Positions 1-10,800 of a DNA stretch of 64,000 nt are shown here, in pieces (the stretch's first letter is position 1; the number at the start of each line of letters is the position of its first letter). The DNA comes from Floridanema aerugineum (GTDB lineage Bacteria > Cyanobacteriota > Cyanobacteriia > Cyanobacteriales > Aerosakkonemataceae). The notes beneath the pieces were generated by a model. It was not told the origin of the DNA, searched no databases, and worked only from the letters and a program-made list of their open reading frames with translations. The stretch covers positions 7,968 through 71,967 of the forward strand of contig NZ_JBHFNQ010000193.1 in assembly GCF_041929345.1 (NCBI RefSeq). Direction: 5' to 3'. A program made the position numbers and the translations under genes.

Positions 1-49
1 TCCGAATGATGATTAAATCATTAAAATTGGCATTTCTCTGAATGATGTT

Positions 50-3000
50 ATGAGCGATCTATTAAAACGTCTGGAAAATCTTTCTCCTGAAAAACGCGAA
101 TTAGTTCTGCAAAAGCTCAGAGAGCAACAAGAATTATCCCGGAAAAATAATCATCAACAAAATTCATCCCTAAGACAGATTTCTCGAAAACAACCGCCTC
201 CCCTTTCTTTTGCTCAACAAAGATTATGGTTTATTGATAAATTAGAAGCAGAGAATTGCCCCTATAATGTTCCTATTTTTTGGCAACTTACGGGCGATCT
301 TAAGATACCTGTTTTAGAAAAATCTATTAGAGAAATTGTCCAAAGGCATGAAGTTTTACGCACTACATTTTCAGTTGTTGAGGGAGCGCCAATCCAGGTA
401 ATTCATCCGACTGTAAAATTGTCAATGGAGGTGATAGACTGGCGAGAATTAACAGCAACAGAGCAATTAAAGAAAGCACAAGATTTAGCAATAGAAGAAT
501 TCCGGCAACCTTTTGATTTAGCAAATCCACCTTTGTTGCGGGTAAAATTGTTGCAACTGAGAGCAAATTCTCATTTGTTATTAATTGTCATTCATCATAT
601 AATTTGTGATGGCTGGTCAGTGGAAATATTCCGCCGAGAATTGTTTAGTCTTTATGCTGCTTTTAGCGCTGGAAAACCCTCTCCATTACCCCCATTATCG
701 CTGCAATATGCAGATTTTGCTCATTGGCAAAGAGAATGGTTACAGGGAGAAATACTGCAAACTCAACTCAATTATTGGCAACAACAATTAGCTGATGTTC
801 CGCCTTTGTTAGAATTGCCCACAGATCGATCGCGCCCCTCAATCCAATCTTTTCGAGGACGTAGCGAATTTTTAACTATTAATCGCCATTTAACCCAAAA
901 GTTAAAGCGTTTGAGTCAAGAGTCAGGAACAACCCTGTTTATGACTTTGTTGGCAGCATTTACAATTTTACTTTCGCGTTATAGCAGACAAGAAGATATT
1001 GTTGTAGGATCTGCGATCGCCAATCGCAACCGTAAAGAAATTGAAGGGTTAATTGGCTTTTTTGTCAATACTTTAGCCTTGCGAATTAACTTGCAGGGAA
1101 ATCCCACTTTCTTAGAATTACTGAATAGAGTAAAACAAGTAACTTTGGATGCTTACGATCATCAAGATTTGCCCTTTGAAAAATTAGTGGATGAACTGGG
1201 ATTAGAGCGATCGCTCTCTCATCATCCCTTATTTCAAGTAGCATTTGGCTGGCAAAATGAAACTAAGGAAGAACTGCAAACCAATGGATTAACCGTTACT
1301 CCTTTTAATTGGGAAAATACAACTACTCTGTTTGATTTATCGCTAATTTTTCGAGAAACTTCCCAAGAATTAATCGGGGAATGGGAATATGCTACCGATT
1401 TGTTCGATCGGAGTACCATTCACCGAATGACCCAACATTTTGCTGTGTTGCTCGAAGCAATTGTCGATCGCCCTCAACAACCAATTAATAGCTTACCATT
1501 ACTCACAAAAAATGAAATTCAGCAATTACAAGATTGGAATCAAACAGATAATAATTATTGCTTGAATCAAACTTTTGTTAACCTATTTGAAAAACAAGTT
1601 GCTAAAAACCCCGATCGCATCGCTTTAGTATTTGAATCCCAAAGCTTAACTTATCAACAACTCAATCAAAAAGCTAACCAACTTGCTCATTATTTAATTC
1701 ATAATCATCACATTAAATCAGATGCTTTAATTGCCATTTGTGTAGAACGTTCTTTCGAGATGGTAATTGGTATATTGGCTATCTTAAAAGCAGGTTGTGC
1801 TTATGTACCAATTGACCCCAACTATCCCCAAGAGCGGATTCAATTCATGCTCGAAGATTCGGGAACATCAGTATTGCTAACCCAAAGTTATATTCAAGAG
1901 AAATTACCATTAAAAACCCCTTGTCAAGCTATTTGTTTAGAGTCAGAAACCTTTAATTGTGAATCAACAGAAAATCCTCCACCTCAAACTAAACCGGAAA
2001 ATTTAGCATATCTAATTTATACATCTGGTTCCACAGGACAACCCAAAGGTGTGATGATTGAACATCGCGCCTTAGTGAATTTAACCTTAACTTGGGGGGA
2101 AACTTTTCAAATTCAACCAGAAACTCGTTGGCTGCAATTTGGTTCTTTTAGTTTCGATTTATCTATTGGTGAAATTGCTACAGCTTTGGGAGCAGGCGCG
2201 AGTTTGTACTTAGCTAAACAAGAGGCTTTGTTACCTAGTCAAAGTTTGGTTGATTTGTTGCGCGATCGCAAAATTTCTCATTTAGCCCTACCTCCTTCCG
2301 CCTTATCTTTATTACCTCAAACTCCATTACCAGACTTGCAATATATAATTGTTGGTGGCGAAGTTTGTCCAGCAGAAATAGTAACAAAATGGGCAAAAGA
2401 ACGACATTTTTTCAATTGCTATGGGCCAACAGAATCAACGGTTACAGTGAGTATAGCCGAATGCGAACCGAATGGGAAAAAACCCGACATTGGTAAACCA
2501 ATAGCTAATAACCGAATCTACATTTTAGATGCCCAAAATAAACCTTTACCTCCGGGAATTCCAGGGGAATTATGTATTGCAGGAGTAGGTTTAGCCAGGG
2601 GTTATTTGCATCGTCCTGACTTAACCAATCAAAAATTTATTGAAGTTGAATTGTTTGGTAAAACACAGCGAATTTACAAAACTGGCGACTTAGCTAGATG
2701 GAATTACGAGGGAAAGCTCGAATATTTAGGACGCATTGACGAGCAAATTAAACTCAGAGGTTTTCGAGTTGAACTTGGCGAAATTGAATCGCTATTATTG
2801 CAACACCAATCGGTTAAAGAAGCTGTTGTTATCCTCAATGAAACTGATAGTAATACTCGGTTAGTGGCATATATTACAGCAGCGGAGAAATCCAGCAATT
2901 TAGGTAATCAACTAAAGGAATACTTGAAAACGCTGCTGCCAAATTATATGGTTCCAGCGCAGATTATGGTATTGGATAAGTTACCAATTACTCCTAATGG

Positions 3001-6000
3001 TAAGCTCGATCGCAAATCCCTCCCAACACCAAATACATACACCACAACTAATTTAGAACTGCCAGTAACTCCCACAGAAGAACTACTGGCTACTTTATGG
3101 CAAGCTCTTTTAAAAGTAGGGGCGGGTTTAGCAGACACTTCTGTAATCGCCACAAAAGAATTAAAACAAAACCCGCCCGTACATTATGTTAGTCGGCGAG
3201 ACAACTTCTTTGAACTTGGGGGACATTCTCTATTAGCCACCCAATTAATTGCCCGGATTCGTGATAGTTTTGGAGTAGAAATATCTGTCCGCAAGGTATT
3301 TGAACATAGCATTTTATTTGAGTTAGCAAGAGAAATTGATAAAGCTGCTTCCAGTGTCGCTTTACCAAGTATTACACCCCAACCAGAAAACGCGCCTAAA
3401 ACCCTTTCTTTTGCTCAATTAAGACTTTGGTTTTTAGCACAATTGGAAGGTGCAGGAACTTGGGCTAACTACAATATGTCATCAGCTTGGCAACTAAATG
3501 GCAAGTTAAATATTGAAGCTTTGCGTGCCAGTTTTGCTTATTTGATTAAACGCCATGAAATTCTCCGCACTTGTTTTCCAGCAGTTGCAGGAGAGGCGCA
3601 AGTAGTTATTAAAAATCCAGAAGATGTAGAAGTTTTAGCGATCGCCAATCTACAACAACTCCCTCCCCAAATTCAAGCCGAAACCGTCCAAAACCTAGCA
3701 AATACTCATGCAGCAGAACCCTTTGATTTAAACAAAGGCCCATTATTTAAAGCCAAATTACTGCAACTAAGCCAACATAAAAATGTACTCCTGATCAATA
3801 TGCACCATATTATTAGTGATGGTTGGTCAATGGGAGTATTTAAACGGGAATGGGAACAAGCTTATTCTGCTTTTGCATCGGGGAAAGTTCCGCATCTCTC
3901 ACCATTGCCAATTCAATATACAGATTATGCAGCTTGGCAGCGCAGTTGGCTACAAGGAGAAATTTTAGAAACTCAAGAAAACTATTGGCAACAACAGCTA
4001 AAAGATGCGCCTCAATTACTCGATTTACCTACAGATTATCCACGTCCAGCGCAACAAAGTTACCAAGGTGGACGCGAGGAACATAGTTTGAGTAGCGAGT
4101 TGACTGAAAAACTCAAACTTGTGAGTCAAAAACAGGGAGTTAGTTTGTTTATGACTTTGTTGGCGGCTTTTAACATTTTATTATCGCGTTATAGCCGTCA
4201 AGAAGATTTATGTGTTGGTTCTGCGATCGCCAACCGCACCCATAGCTATACTGAAGGGTTAATCGGCTTTTTTGTGAATACATTAGTCCTGCGAAGCCAA
4301 ATTAAACCAGAGCAAAGCTTTATTGAATTACTGCAACAAACCCGCCAAACTTGTTTAGAAGCATACTCCCATCAAGATATTCCCTTTGAACACCTGGTAG
4401 AACAATTGCACCCAGAACGCAGTCTCAGCTATAACCCTTTGTTCCAGGTGATGATTGTATTGCAAAATACGGAAAGTGCGGGGACAAATGTGGATTTACC
4501 CGAACTTGATGTTAAATACTTAGATCAAATTTATCCATTTGCTAAATTTGACTTAACCTTGGATCTGTGCGAAATAGATGAGCGACTACATTGTATGTGG
4601 GAATATGCTACAGACTTATTTGCGCCAGAAACAATTCAACGCATGGCGGGACACTTTGAAATCTTGCTAGAAGCAATTACCCAAAATCCCCAAAAACCAA
4701 TCAGCACGCTACCTTTAATTACAACCGCAGAAATCCAACAACTGCAACTTTGGAATCAAACCGACATTAATTATCCTCAAGACCAAACATTAGTAACTTT
4801 GTTTGAACAACAGGTAGCGAAAACCCCTGATAAAATAGCCGTAGTATTTGAAAACCAGAGTTTAAGCTATCAAGAATTAAACCAAAAAGCTAATCAGTTA
4901 GCCTATCATTTGTTGTCACTAAAAAAAGAGCAAAAATTGCCTGATAATCCATTGATAGCGATTTGTGTTGAGCGATCGCTCTCCATGCTCATCGGCATAT
5001 TTGCAATTCTCAAAGCTGGTGGGGCTTATGTAGCGATCGATCCCAATTATCCCCAAGAACGCATTCAATTAATGCTCGAAGATAGTAATGCTTCTCTATT
5101 ACTAACAACCAGCAATATTAAAAAACAACTGCCCTTAGAAAAACTGACAAACCACTATCAAATGATCTTTTTGGAACAAGAAACATGGACAAATCAGCCA
5201 ACAAAAAACCCAATTCCCCAAAGTAAACCTAATGATTTAGCTTATATAATTTACACTTCTGGTTCCACAGGACGACCTAAAGGCGTTGCCATTGCTCATT
5301 ATAGTCCAGTAGTTTTGCTCAAATGGGCACACACAATTTTCAGCGCCGAACAACTTACAGGTGTTTTAGCATCAACCTCAATTTGTTTCGACCTTTCAAT
5401 CTTTGAAATTTTCGTTCCCCTGACTCAAGGCGGTAGCGTAATAGTAGTAGAAAATGCACTTTACATTGAGCAAGCCCAAAAAAGTATTGTGCCAATTACC
5501 TTGATTAATACAGTTCCCAGTGCAGCAGCGGAATTGTTGAATATGAACGCAATTCCCGCCAGTGTAAAAGCGATCAATTTAGCAGGAGAACCATTAAAAA
5601 ATAGTTTGGTACAAGCTTTATATCAAGCGACATCAGTAACAGAAATTTATAACCTTTATGGCCCTTCTGAAGACACAACTTACTCGACTTTTACGAAAGT
5701 TGTTAAAAATGCCCAACATGAACCAACGATCGGAAAAGCGATCGCCAACACCCGCATTTACATTCTCGATAAACACAATCAACCCCTTCCCCCTAGCATA
5801 CCTGGAGAATTAGCGATCGCAGGTGCAGGATTAGCCCAAGGTTATTTAAATCGCCCCGAACTTACTGCCGAAAAATTCATTAACCTCAACTTATTTAACC
5901 AAACTGAACGAATCTATAAAACAGGAGATTTAGCCCGTTGGCTACCTGATGGCAATTTACAATATTTAGGTCGCATCGATCGTCAAATCAAACTGCGTGG

Positions 6001-7825
6001 TTTTCGCATTGAATTAGGGGAAATTGAAACATCATTAATCAAACATCCCACAATTAAAGAAGCAGTCGTTATTGTCAGAGAAGACAGCGAGTTTGATCGA
6101 CGTTTAGTAGCATATATTGTTCCCAAATCAACAGAAAATGACGACCGGCAAAATAAACAAGTAGAACTTTGGCAACAAGTATTTACCGATGCTTATCTTA
6201 ACTCCAATTCCCCAGAAGATCCCACTCTTAATTTAGCGGGTTGGAACGATCGCTACACCGGAGAACCTTATCCCAAAGCAGCAATGCAAGAATGGCGAGA
6301 TACAATAGTTGAGCAAATTCTAGAACTTAAACCCAATCGAGTTTGGGAAATAGGTTGTGGAACGGGAATGTTATTATTTAAAATTGCGCCCCATTGTCAA
6401 CATTATTTCGGTACAGATTTTTCGCCGGAAGCATTGCAGTATATTGAACAACATCTCAAACAGCAATCTCTTCAGGAAAAAGTTACCTTAAAAACCAGCG
6501 CCGCTAACCAGTTTGACGGCATAGAAAAAAATGCTTATGACTTGGTAATTGTAAATTCCGTTATCCAATATTTCCCCACATTAGATTACTTTTTATCTGT
6601 GTTGGAAGGGGCAATAAAAGCTGTAAACAATCAAGGATCAATCTTTATTGGAGATATACGAAACCTTCATTTATTATCAGCTTTCCACACAGCAGTAGAG
6701 TTCGATCGCGCCGAAGATGACTTATCAATTAAAGAGTTACACCAACGGATTCAGAAAAGCCTAAACAACGAAGGCGAATTACTAATCGATCCCGATTTCT
6801 TTATCGCCCTAAAACAAAAATTTCCTCGCATTAGTCAAGTCCAAATTCAATTAAAACGTGGTTATGCTCACACAGAAATGAGCCGTTTCCGCTATGATGT
6901 TGTTTTACACTTAGATCGGATAAATAATTCCATTGCGACACCAGAATGGTTAGATTGGGAAACTGAAGAATTGAACCCGGAAAAAATCGAGCAAATCCTC
7001 ACAACACAACAACCAGATTTGCTAGGCATTAAAAATATTCCCAATGCTCGGTTAACCAAAGAAATGTTACTTTTAGAACAAATTGCCCAATTAGATGGCA
7101 ATGTTTCCGACTTAAAAACCGCAGTTTCCCAAGCCAAATTAGGCATAGAACCTGAAGCATTCCGAAGTCTAATAAGAGATTTATCTTATACACTTTTTGT
7201 CCAATACAACTCCACAGATTTTGCTAGCTACGATGTAGTTTTTCAAAGGAACAAACCGGAAAAAACTACCATACCAAGATTCACTCAAAAGCATAATTTC
7301 CGGTTGAAACCTTGGCAACATTACGCCAATCAACCTTTACAATATCGCACCACTGAAATTGAGCCAGGATTATTAGATGAATGGCGAGATTTTCTAGGCA
7401 AAACTCTCCCCGAATATATGATTCCTAGCCATTTCATTGGTTTAGAAAAACTGCCACTCACCCCAAATGGAAAAGTCGATCGCAAAGCATTACCAAAACC
7501 AGGCACAACATTTACAGCAACAAACATTGAACTACCAGTTACATCAACCGAAAAATTGCTTGCCCAAATTTGGGCAAAGCTACTAAAATATGAAATAATT
7601 GCCCGTCAAGATAACTTCTTCAAACTAGGAGGACATTCTTTATTAGGCACTCAATTATGTTCCCGCATCCGCGATCAATTCAAAGTAGAAATCCCCTTGC
7701 GAAAACTGTTTGAATCACCAACACTAAATGAATTAGCAAATTATATTGATACCTGCTTATGGATTAATTCCTCCTCCACAGATATGGAACCTTTAAACTC
7801 AGATGAAGAGGAAATTGAACTATGA
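50..7825 (+). CDS. NRPS, C-A-PCP-C-A(N-methyltransferase)-PCP
   Basis: Two-module peptide synthetase of 2591 aa. A short helical leader (LLKRLENLSPEKREL) precedes C1 (LSFAQQRLW near residue 52, HHIICDG near 182). A1 spans about 510-1000 (YTSGSTG near 655), with PCP1 serine at 1060. C2 begins near 1119 (HHIISDG near 1252) and A2 near 1580. A methyltransferase is inserted between A8 and A10 at about 2037-2370, with the SAM motif VWEIGCGTG near 2099. PCP2 serine is 2530. The A1 pocket reads D-L-G-A-I-G-C-V-T-K, which I cannot assign. A2 reads D-L-F-N-N-A-L-T-Y-K, which I recall as an Ala-type code, so N-methyl-Ala (or Gly) is predicted. PCP1 carries a translated repeat. An in-frame stop at 14-16 limits upstream extension. 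The C terminus is acidic (DEEEIEL), resembling a SLiM docking tail. The stop overlaps the next start by 4 bp. Confidence 0.95.
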   Translation: MSDLLKRLENLSPEKRELVLQKLREQQELSRKNNHQQNSSLRQISRKQPPPLSFAQQRLWFIDKLEAENCPYNVPIFWQLTGDLKIPVLEKSIREIVQRHEVLRTTFSVVEGAPIQVIHPTVKLSMEVIDWRELTATEQLKKAQDLAIEEFRQPFDLANPPLLRVKLLQLRANSHLLLIVIHHIICDGWSVEIFRRELFSLYAAFSAGKPSPLPPLSLQYADFAHWQREWLQGEILQTQLNYWQQQLADVPPLLELPTDRSRPSIQSFRGRSEFLTINRHLTQKLKRLSQESGTTLFMTLLAAFTILLSRYSRQEDIVVGSAIANRNRKEIEGLIGFFVNTLALRINLQGNPTFLELLNRVKQVTLDAYDHQDLPFEKLVDELGLERSLSHHPLFQVAFGWQNETKEELQTNGLTVTPFNWENTTTLFDLSLIFRETSQELIGEWEYATDLFDRSTIHRMTQHFAVLLEAIVDRPQQPINSLPLLTKNEIQQLQDWNQTDNNYCLNQTFVNLFEKQVAKNPDRIALVFESQSLTYQQLNQKANQLAHYLIHNHHIKSDALIAICVERSFEMVIGILAILKAGCAYVPIDPNYPQERIQFMLEDSGTSVLLTQSYIQEKLPLKTPCQAICLESETFNCESTENPPPQTKPENLAYLIYTSGSTGQPKGVMIEHRALVNLTLTWGETFQIQPETRWLQFGSFSFDLSIGEIATALGAGASLYLAKQEALLPSQSLVDLLRDRKISHLALPPSALSLLPQTPLPDLQYIIVGGEVCPAEIVTKWAKERHFFNCYGPTESTVTVSIAECEPNGKKPDIGKPIANNRIYILDAQNKPLPPGIPGELCIAGVGLARGYLHRPDLTNQKFIEVELFGKTQRIYKTGDLARWNYEGKLEYLGRIDEQIKLRGFRVELGEIESLLLQHQSVKEAVVILNETDSNTRLVAYITAAEKSSNLGNQLKEYLKTLLPNYMVPAQIMVLDKLPITPNGKLDRKSLPTPNTYTTTNLELPVTPTEELLATLWQALLKVGAGLADTSVIATKELKQNPPVHYVSRRDNFFELGGHSLLATQLIARIRDSFGVEISVRKVFEHSILFELAREIDKAASSVALPSITPQPENAPKTLSFAQLRLWFLAQLEGAGTWANYNMSSAWQLNGKLNIEALRASFAYLIKRHEILRTCFPAVAGEAQVVIKNPEDVEVLAIANLQQLPPQIQAETVQNLANTHAAEPFDLNKGPLFKAKLLQLSQHKNVLLINMHHIISDGWSMGVFKREWEQAYSAFASGKVPHLSPLPIQYTDYAAWQRSWLQGEILETQENYWQQQLKDAPQLLDLPTDYPRPAQQSYQGGREEHSLSSELTEKLKLVSQKQGVSLFMTLLAAFNILLSRYSRQEDLCVGSAIANRTHSYTEGLIGFFVNTLVLRSQIKPEQSFIELLQQTRQTCLEAYSHQDIPFEHLVEQLHPERSLSYNPLFQVMIVLQNTESAGTNVDLPELDVKYLDQIYPFAKFDLTLDLCEIDERLHCMWEYATDLFAPETIQRMAGHFEILLEAITQNPQKPISTLPLITTAEIQQLQLWNQTDINYPQDQTLVTLFEQQVAKTPDKIAVVFENQSLSYQELNQKANQLAYHLLSLKKEQKLPDNPLIAICVERSLSMLIGIFAILKAGGAYVAIDPNYPQERIQLMLEDSNASLLLTTSNIKKQLPLEKLTNHYQMIFLEQETWTNQPTKNPIPQSKPNDLAYIIYTSGSTGRPKGVAIAHYSPVVLLKWAHTIFSAEQLTGVLASTSICFDLSIFEIFVPLTQGGSVIVVENALYIEQAQKSIVPITLINTVPSAAAELLNMNAIPASVKAINLAGEPLKNSLVQALYQATSVTEIYNLYGPSEDTTYSTFTKVVKNAQHEPTIGKAIANTRIYILDKHNQPLPPSIPGELAIAGAGLAQGYLNRPELTAEKFINLNLFNQTERIYKTGDLARWLPDGNLQYLGRIDRQIKLRGFRIELGEIETSLIKHPTIKEAVVIVREDSEFDRRLVAYIVPKSTENDDRQNKQVELWQQVFTDAYLNSNSPEDPTLNLAGWNDRYTGEPYPKAAMQEWRDTIVEQILELKPNRVWEIGCGTGMLLFKIAPHCQHYFGTDFSPEALQYIEQHLKQQSLQEKVTLKTSAANQFDGIEKNAYDLVIVNSVIQYFPTLDYFLSVLEGAIKAVNNQGSIFIGDIRNLHLLSAFHTAVEFDRAEDDLSIKELHQRIQKSLNNEGELLIDPDFFIALKQKFPRISQVQIQLKRGYAHTEMSRFRYDVVLHLDRINNSIATPEWLDWETEELNPEKIEQILTTQQPDLLGIKNIPNARLTKEMLLLEQIAQLDGNVSDLKTAVSQAKLGIEPEAFRSLIRDLSYTLFVQYNSTDFASYDVVFQRNKPEKTTIPRFTQKHNFRLKPWQHYANQPLQYRTTEIEPGLLDEWRDFLGKTLPEYMIPSHFIGLEKLPLTPNGKVDRKALPKPGTTFTATNIELPVTSTEKLLAQIWAKLLKYEIIARQDNFFKLGGHSLLGTQLCSRIRDQFKVEIPLRKLFESPTLNELANYIDTCLWINSSSTDMEPLNSDEEEIEL
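3116..3182 (+). repeat. 67-bp inverted-repeat element inside PCP1
   Basis: GTAGGGGCGGGTTTA (3116-3130) and AAAACCCGCCCGTAC (3168-3182) are near-perfect inverted ends. The insert encodes GAGLADTSVIATKELKQNP between helix 1 and the carrier motif of PCP1, where the other carriers in this window have only a few residues. Confidence 0.8.
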
Positions 7826-10800
7826 CACAAAAAGAGCCAGTAGTTTCTTTAATGCTGCGTTTGCAGAACTTGGGCTGCAAAATTTGGGCTGAAGATGATA
7901 AGCTACGAATTCGTACTAGTAAAAACGCCCTCACCTCTGAGCTTAAGCAGGAAATTCAAAACAACAAAGCAGATATATTAGCATTCTTAAATACTGCCAA
8001 AGCCAAAAGTATGATGGCAGAAGAAATTCCTAAATTACCAGATGACGCACCAAAACTTCTTTCATTTGCTCAACAACGTCTCTGGCTGTTAGCACAACTT
8101 CAAGGGCGATCGGCTAGTTACAATATGCCGATCGCTCTACAATTAAAAGGCAACCTCAATATTAATGCCCTACGTTCTAGTTTCGCTTATCTCCTTAACC
8201 GTCATACCAGTCTAAGGATGTACTTTCCCACAATAGCGGGACAACCTCAAATTGTAATCCAAAACTTAGACGAAATCGAAATTCTAAAAATAATAGACTG
8301 GCAAAACCTGGATGAACATCCCCAGTCCCCAAACGTCGAGCATTTAATTAATAACTATGTTCAAGAACCATTTAGCTTAAATACAGACCCTTTATTTAAA
8401 GCCATATTGTTACAACTAAAAGAACAGAAATATGTGTTGCTAATTAATATGCACCATATTATCACTGATGGTTGGTCAATCGGGGTATTTATTAAAGAAT
8501 TACGCCAAGTTTATACCGCCTTTGCCCAAAATCAAACCCCAAATCTTCCCCCCCTACCGATTCAATATAGCGACTACGCAACCTGGCAAAGAAACTGGTT
8601 ACAAGGAGAAGTATTAGAAACCCAAATTAACTACTGGAAACAGCAACTTAATCATGCTCCACCTTTACTGGAATTACCTACTGATTATCCCCGTCCAGCA
8701 TTACAAAATTACCAAGGAAAACGCTATTCATACTCTCTAACTCCTGAATTAACCGCTGCCATTAAAACCTTGAGTCAACAACAAGGAGTTAGCTTGTTTA
8801 TGATTTTATTGGCGGCTTTTAGTATTTTACTTTCTCGTTATAGTCGCCAAAACGATCTTTGTATTGGTTCTCCTATTGCTAACCGCACCCATAGCCAAAC
8901 AGAATCATTAATCGGCTTTTTTGTCAATACATTAGTGTTGCGAAATCAAATAAACCCTGAGCAAACTTTTATCGAATTCCTCCAACAAACTCGCCAAAAT
9001 TGTTTAGATGCTTATGCTCATCAAGACATTCCCTTTGAGTTTCTGGTAGAAAAGTTACAACCAGAACGGAGTATGAGTCATAATCCATTATTTCAGGTGA
9101 TGTTTATCCTAGAAAATAATGAAAATACCGACCTAAATTTGCCAGATTTAGAAATTGAATGGTTCGATTTAACCTGTCCATTTGCTAAGTTTGATTTAGC
9201 ATTGATGGCGATCGAATCCGATCATCAATTAAATTGTGTTTGGGAATATGCTACCGACCTTTTTGAGAGTAGCACAATCCAAAGAATGACCCAACATTTT
9301 ACAGTTCTGCTTCAGGGAATTGTCGATCGCCCCAACCAACCAATAAAAACACTACCTTTAATCACACCATCCGAACTTCTCCAACTACAAAGCTGGAATC
9401 AAACTCAAACCGACTATCCCCTCAATCAAACATTTGTAGACCTATTTGAACAACAAGTTACTAAAAACCCTCATCAAATCGCTTTAGTATTTGAATCCCA
9501 AAACCTAACTTATCAACAACTCAATCAAAAAGCCAACCAAGTAGCTCATTACCTAATTCAAAATCACCAAATTCAACCCGACACTTTTATTGGTATCTGC
9601 GTTGAACGTTCTTTCGAGATGATTATTGGTATATTGGCTATTCTAAAAGCAGGTGGTGCTTATTTGCCGATCGACCCCTATTACCCGCCAGAACGCATTC
9701 AATTTATGCTCGAAGATTCGGGTGCATCAATATTACTAACTCAAAGCTTTATCCAAGATAAATTACCCTTAAAAAGCTCCTGTAAACTTATTTGCTTAGA
9801 CTCAGAAAAATTTGATGGCGAATCAACAGAAAATCTTCCACTTCAAACTAAACCAGAAAACTTAGTATGTCTAATTTATACTTCTGGTTCCACCGGAAAA
9901 CCCAAAGGAGTAATGATTGAGCATCGAGGATTGACTAATTTTGTTTTAGCATGGCTACAAACTTTTCAAGTTAAACCCCACAACCGTTACCTGCAACTAG
10001 CTTCTTTTAGTTTTGACATGGCTATGGCTGAAATTGCCCCTACTTTGGTAGTGGGAGCTTGTTTGTATCTGAGCAAAAAATCAACTTTATTAAACACTCA
10101 AAGCTTAGTAAACTTATTAGCAACAGCCAAAATTTCTCATATAGTTATCCCCCCTTCAATGTTATCTGTATTACCCCCAGATGCTTTACCCAATTTGCAA
10201 ACTATCGTAGTCGGCGGAGAAGCTTGTTCAGCTGAATTAGTCACAAAATGGGCACCTGGGCGACAGTTTTGGAATGGTTATGGGCCAACGGAAACTACGA
10301 TTTGTTTGGTAGCTGCTTCTTGTCAACCTAATGGCAAAAAACCGCCAATTGGTAAACCTTTTCCCAATGCCCGCATTTATATTTTAGATGCCCAAAATCA
10401 ACCATTACCTCCAGGAATTCCAGGAGAATTGTGTATTGCCGGAGTAGGTTTAGCTAGAGGTTATTTGCATCGTCCCGACTTAACCAAAGAAAAATTTATT
10501 GAAGTTTATTTGTTTGGTAAAACTGAGCGAATTTACAAAACTGGCGACTTAGCCAGATGGAATTATGAGGGAAATCTGGAATATTTAGGACGCATTGACG
10601 ACCAAATTAAACTTAGAGGTTTTCGGATTGAAATCGGGGAAATAGAAGCAACTTTGTTACAACATTCCTCAGTTAAAGAAGCAGTTGTAACTGTATATAA
10701 AACTGAAAAAAACCAGAGTTTAATTGCATATATAACCGTAATTAACAATGATTCAACAACTGGATTAAAAAATTACCTCAAATCCCGTCTACCCGATTAC

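Noticed and set aside
1587..3050. Substrate call for the first A domain (D-L-G-A-I-G-C-V-T-K), and for the one at 9450-10900 (D-M-A-V-V-G-G-I-C-K)
   Set aside because: I do not know a matching code with certainty. Homophenylalanine is attractive from context but cannot be supported from the residues alone.
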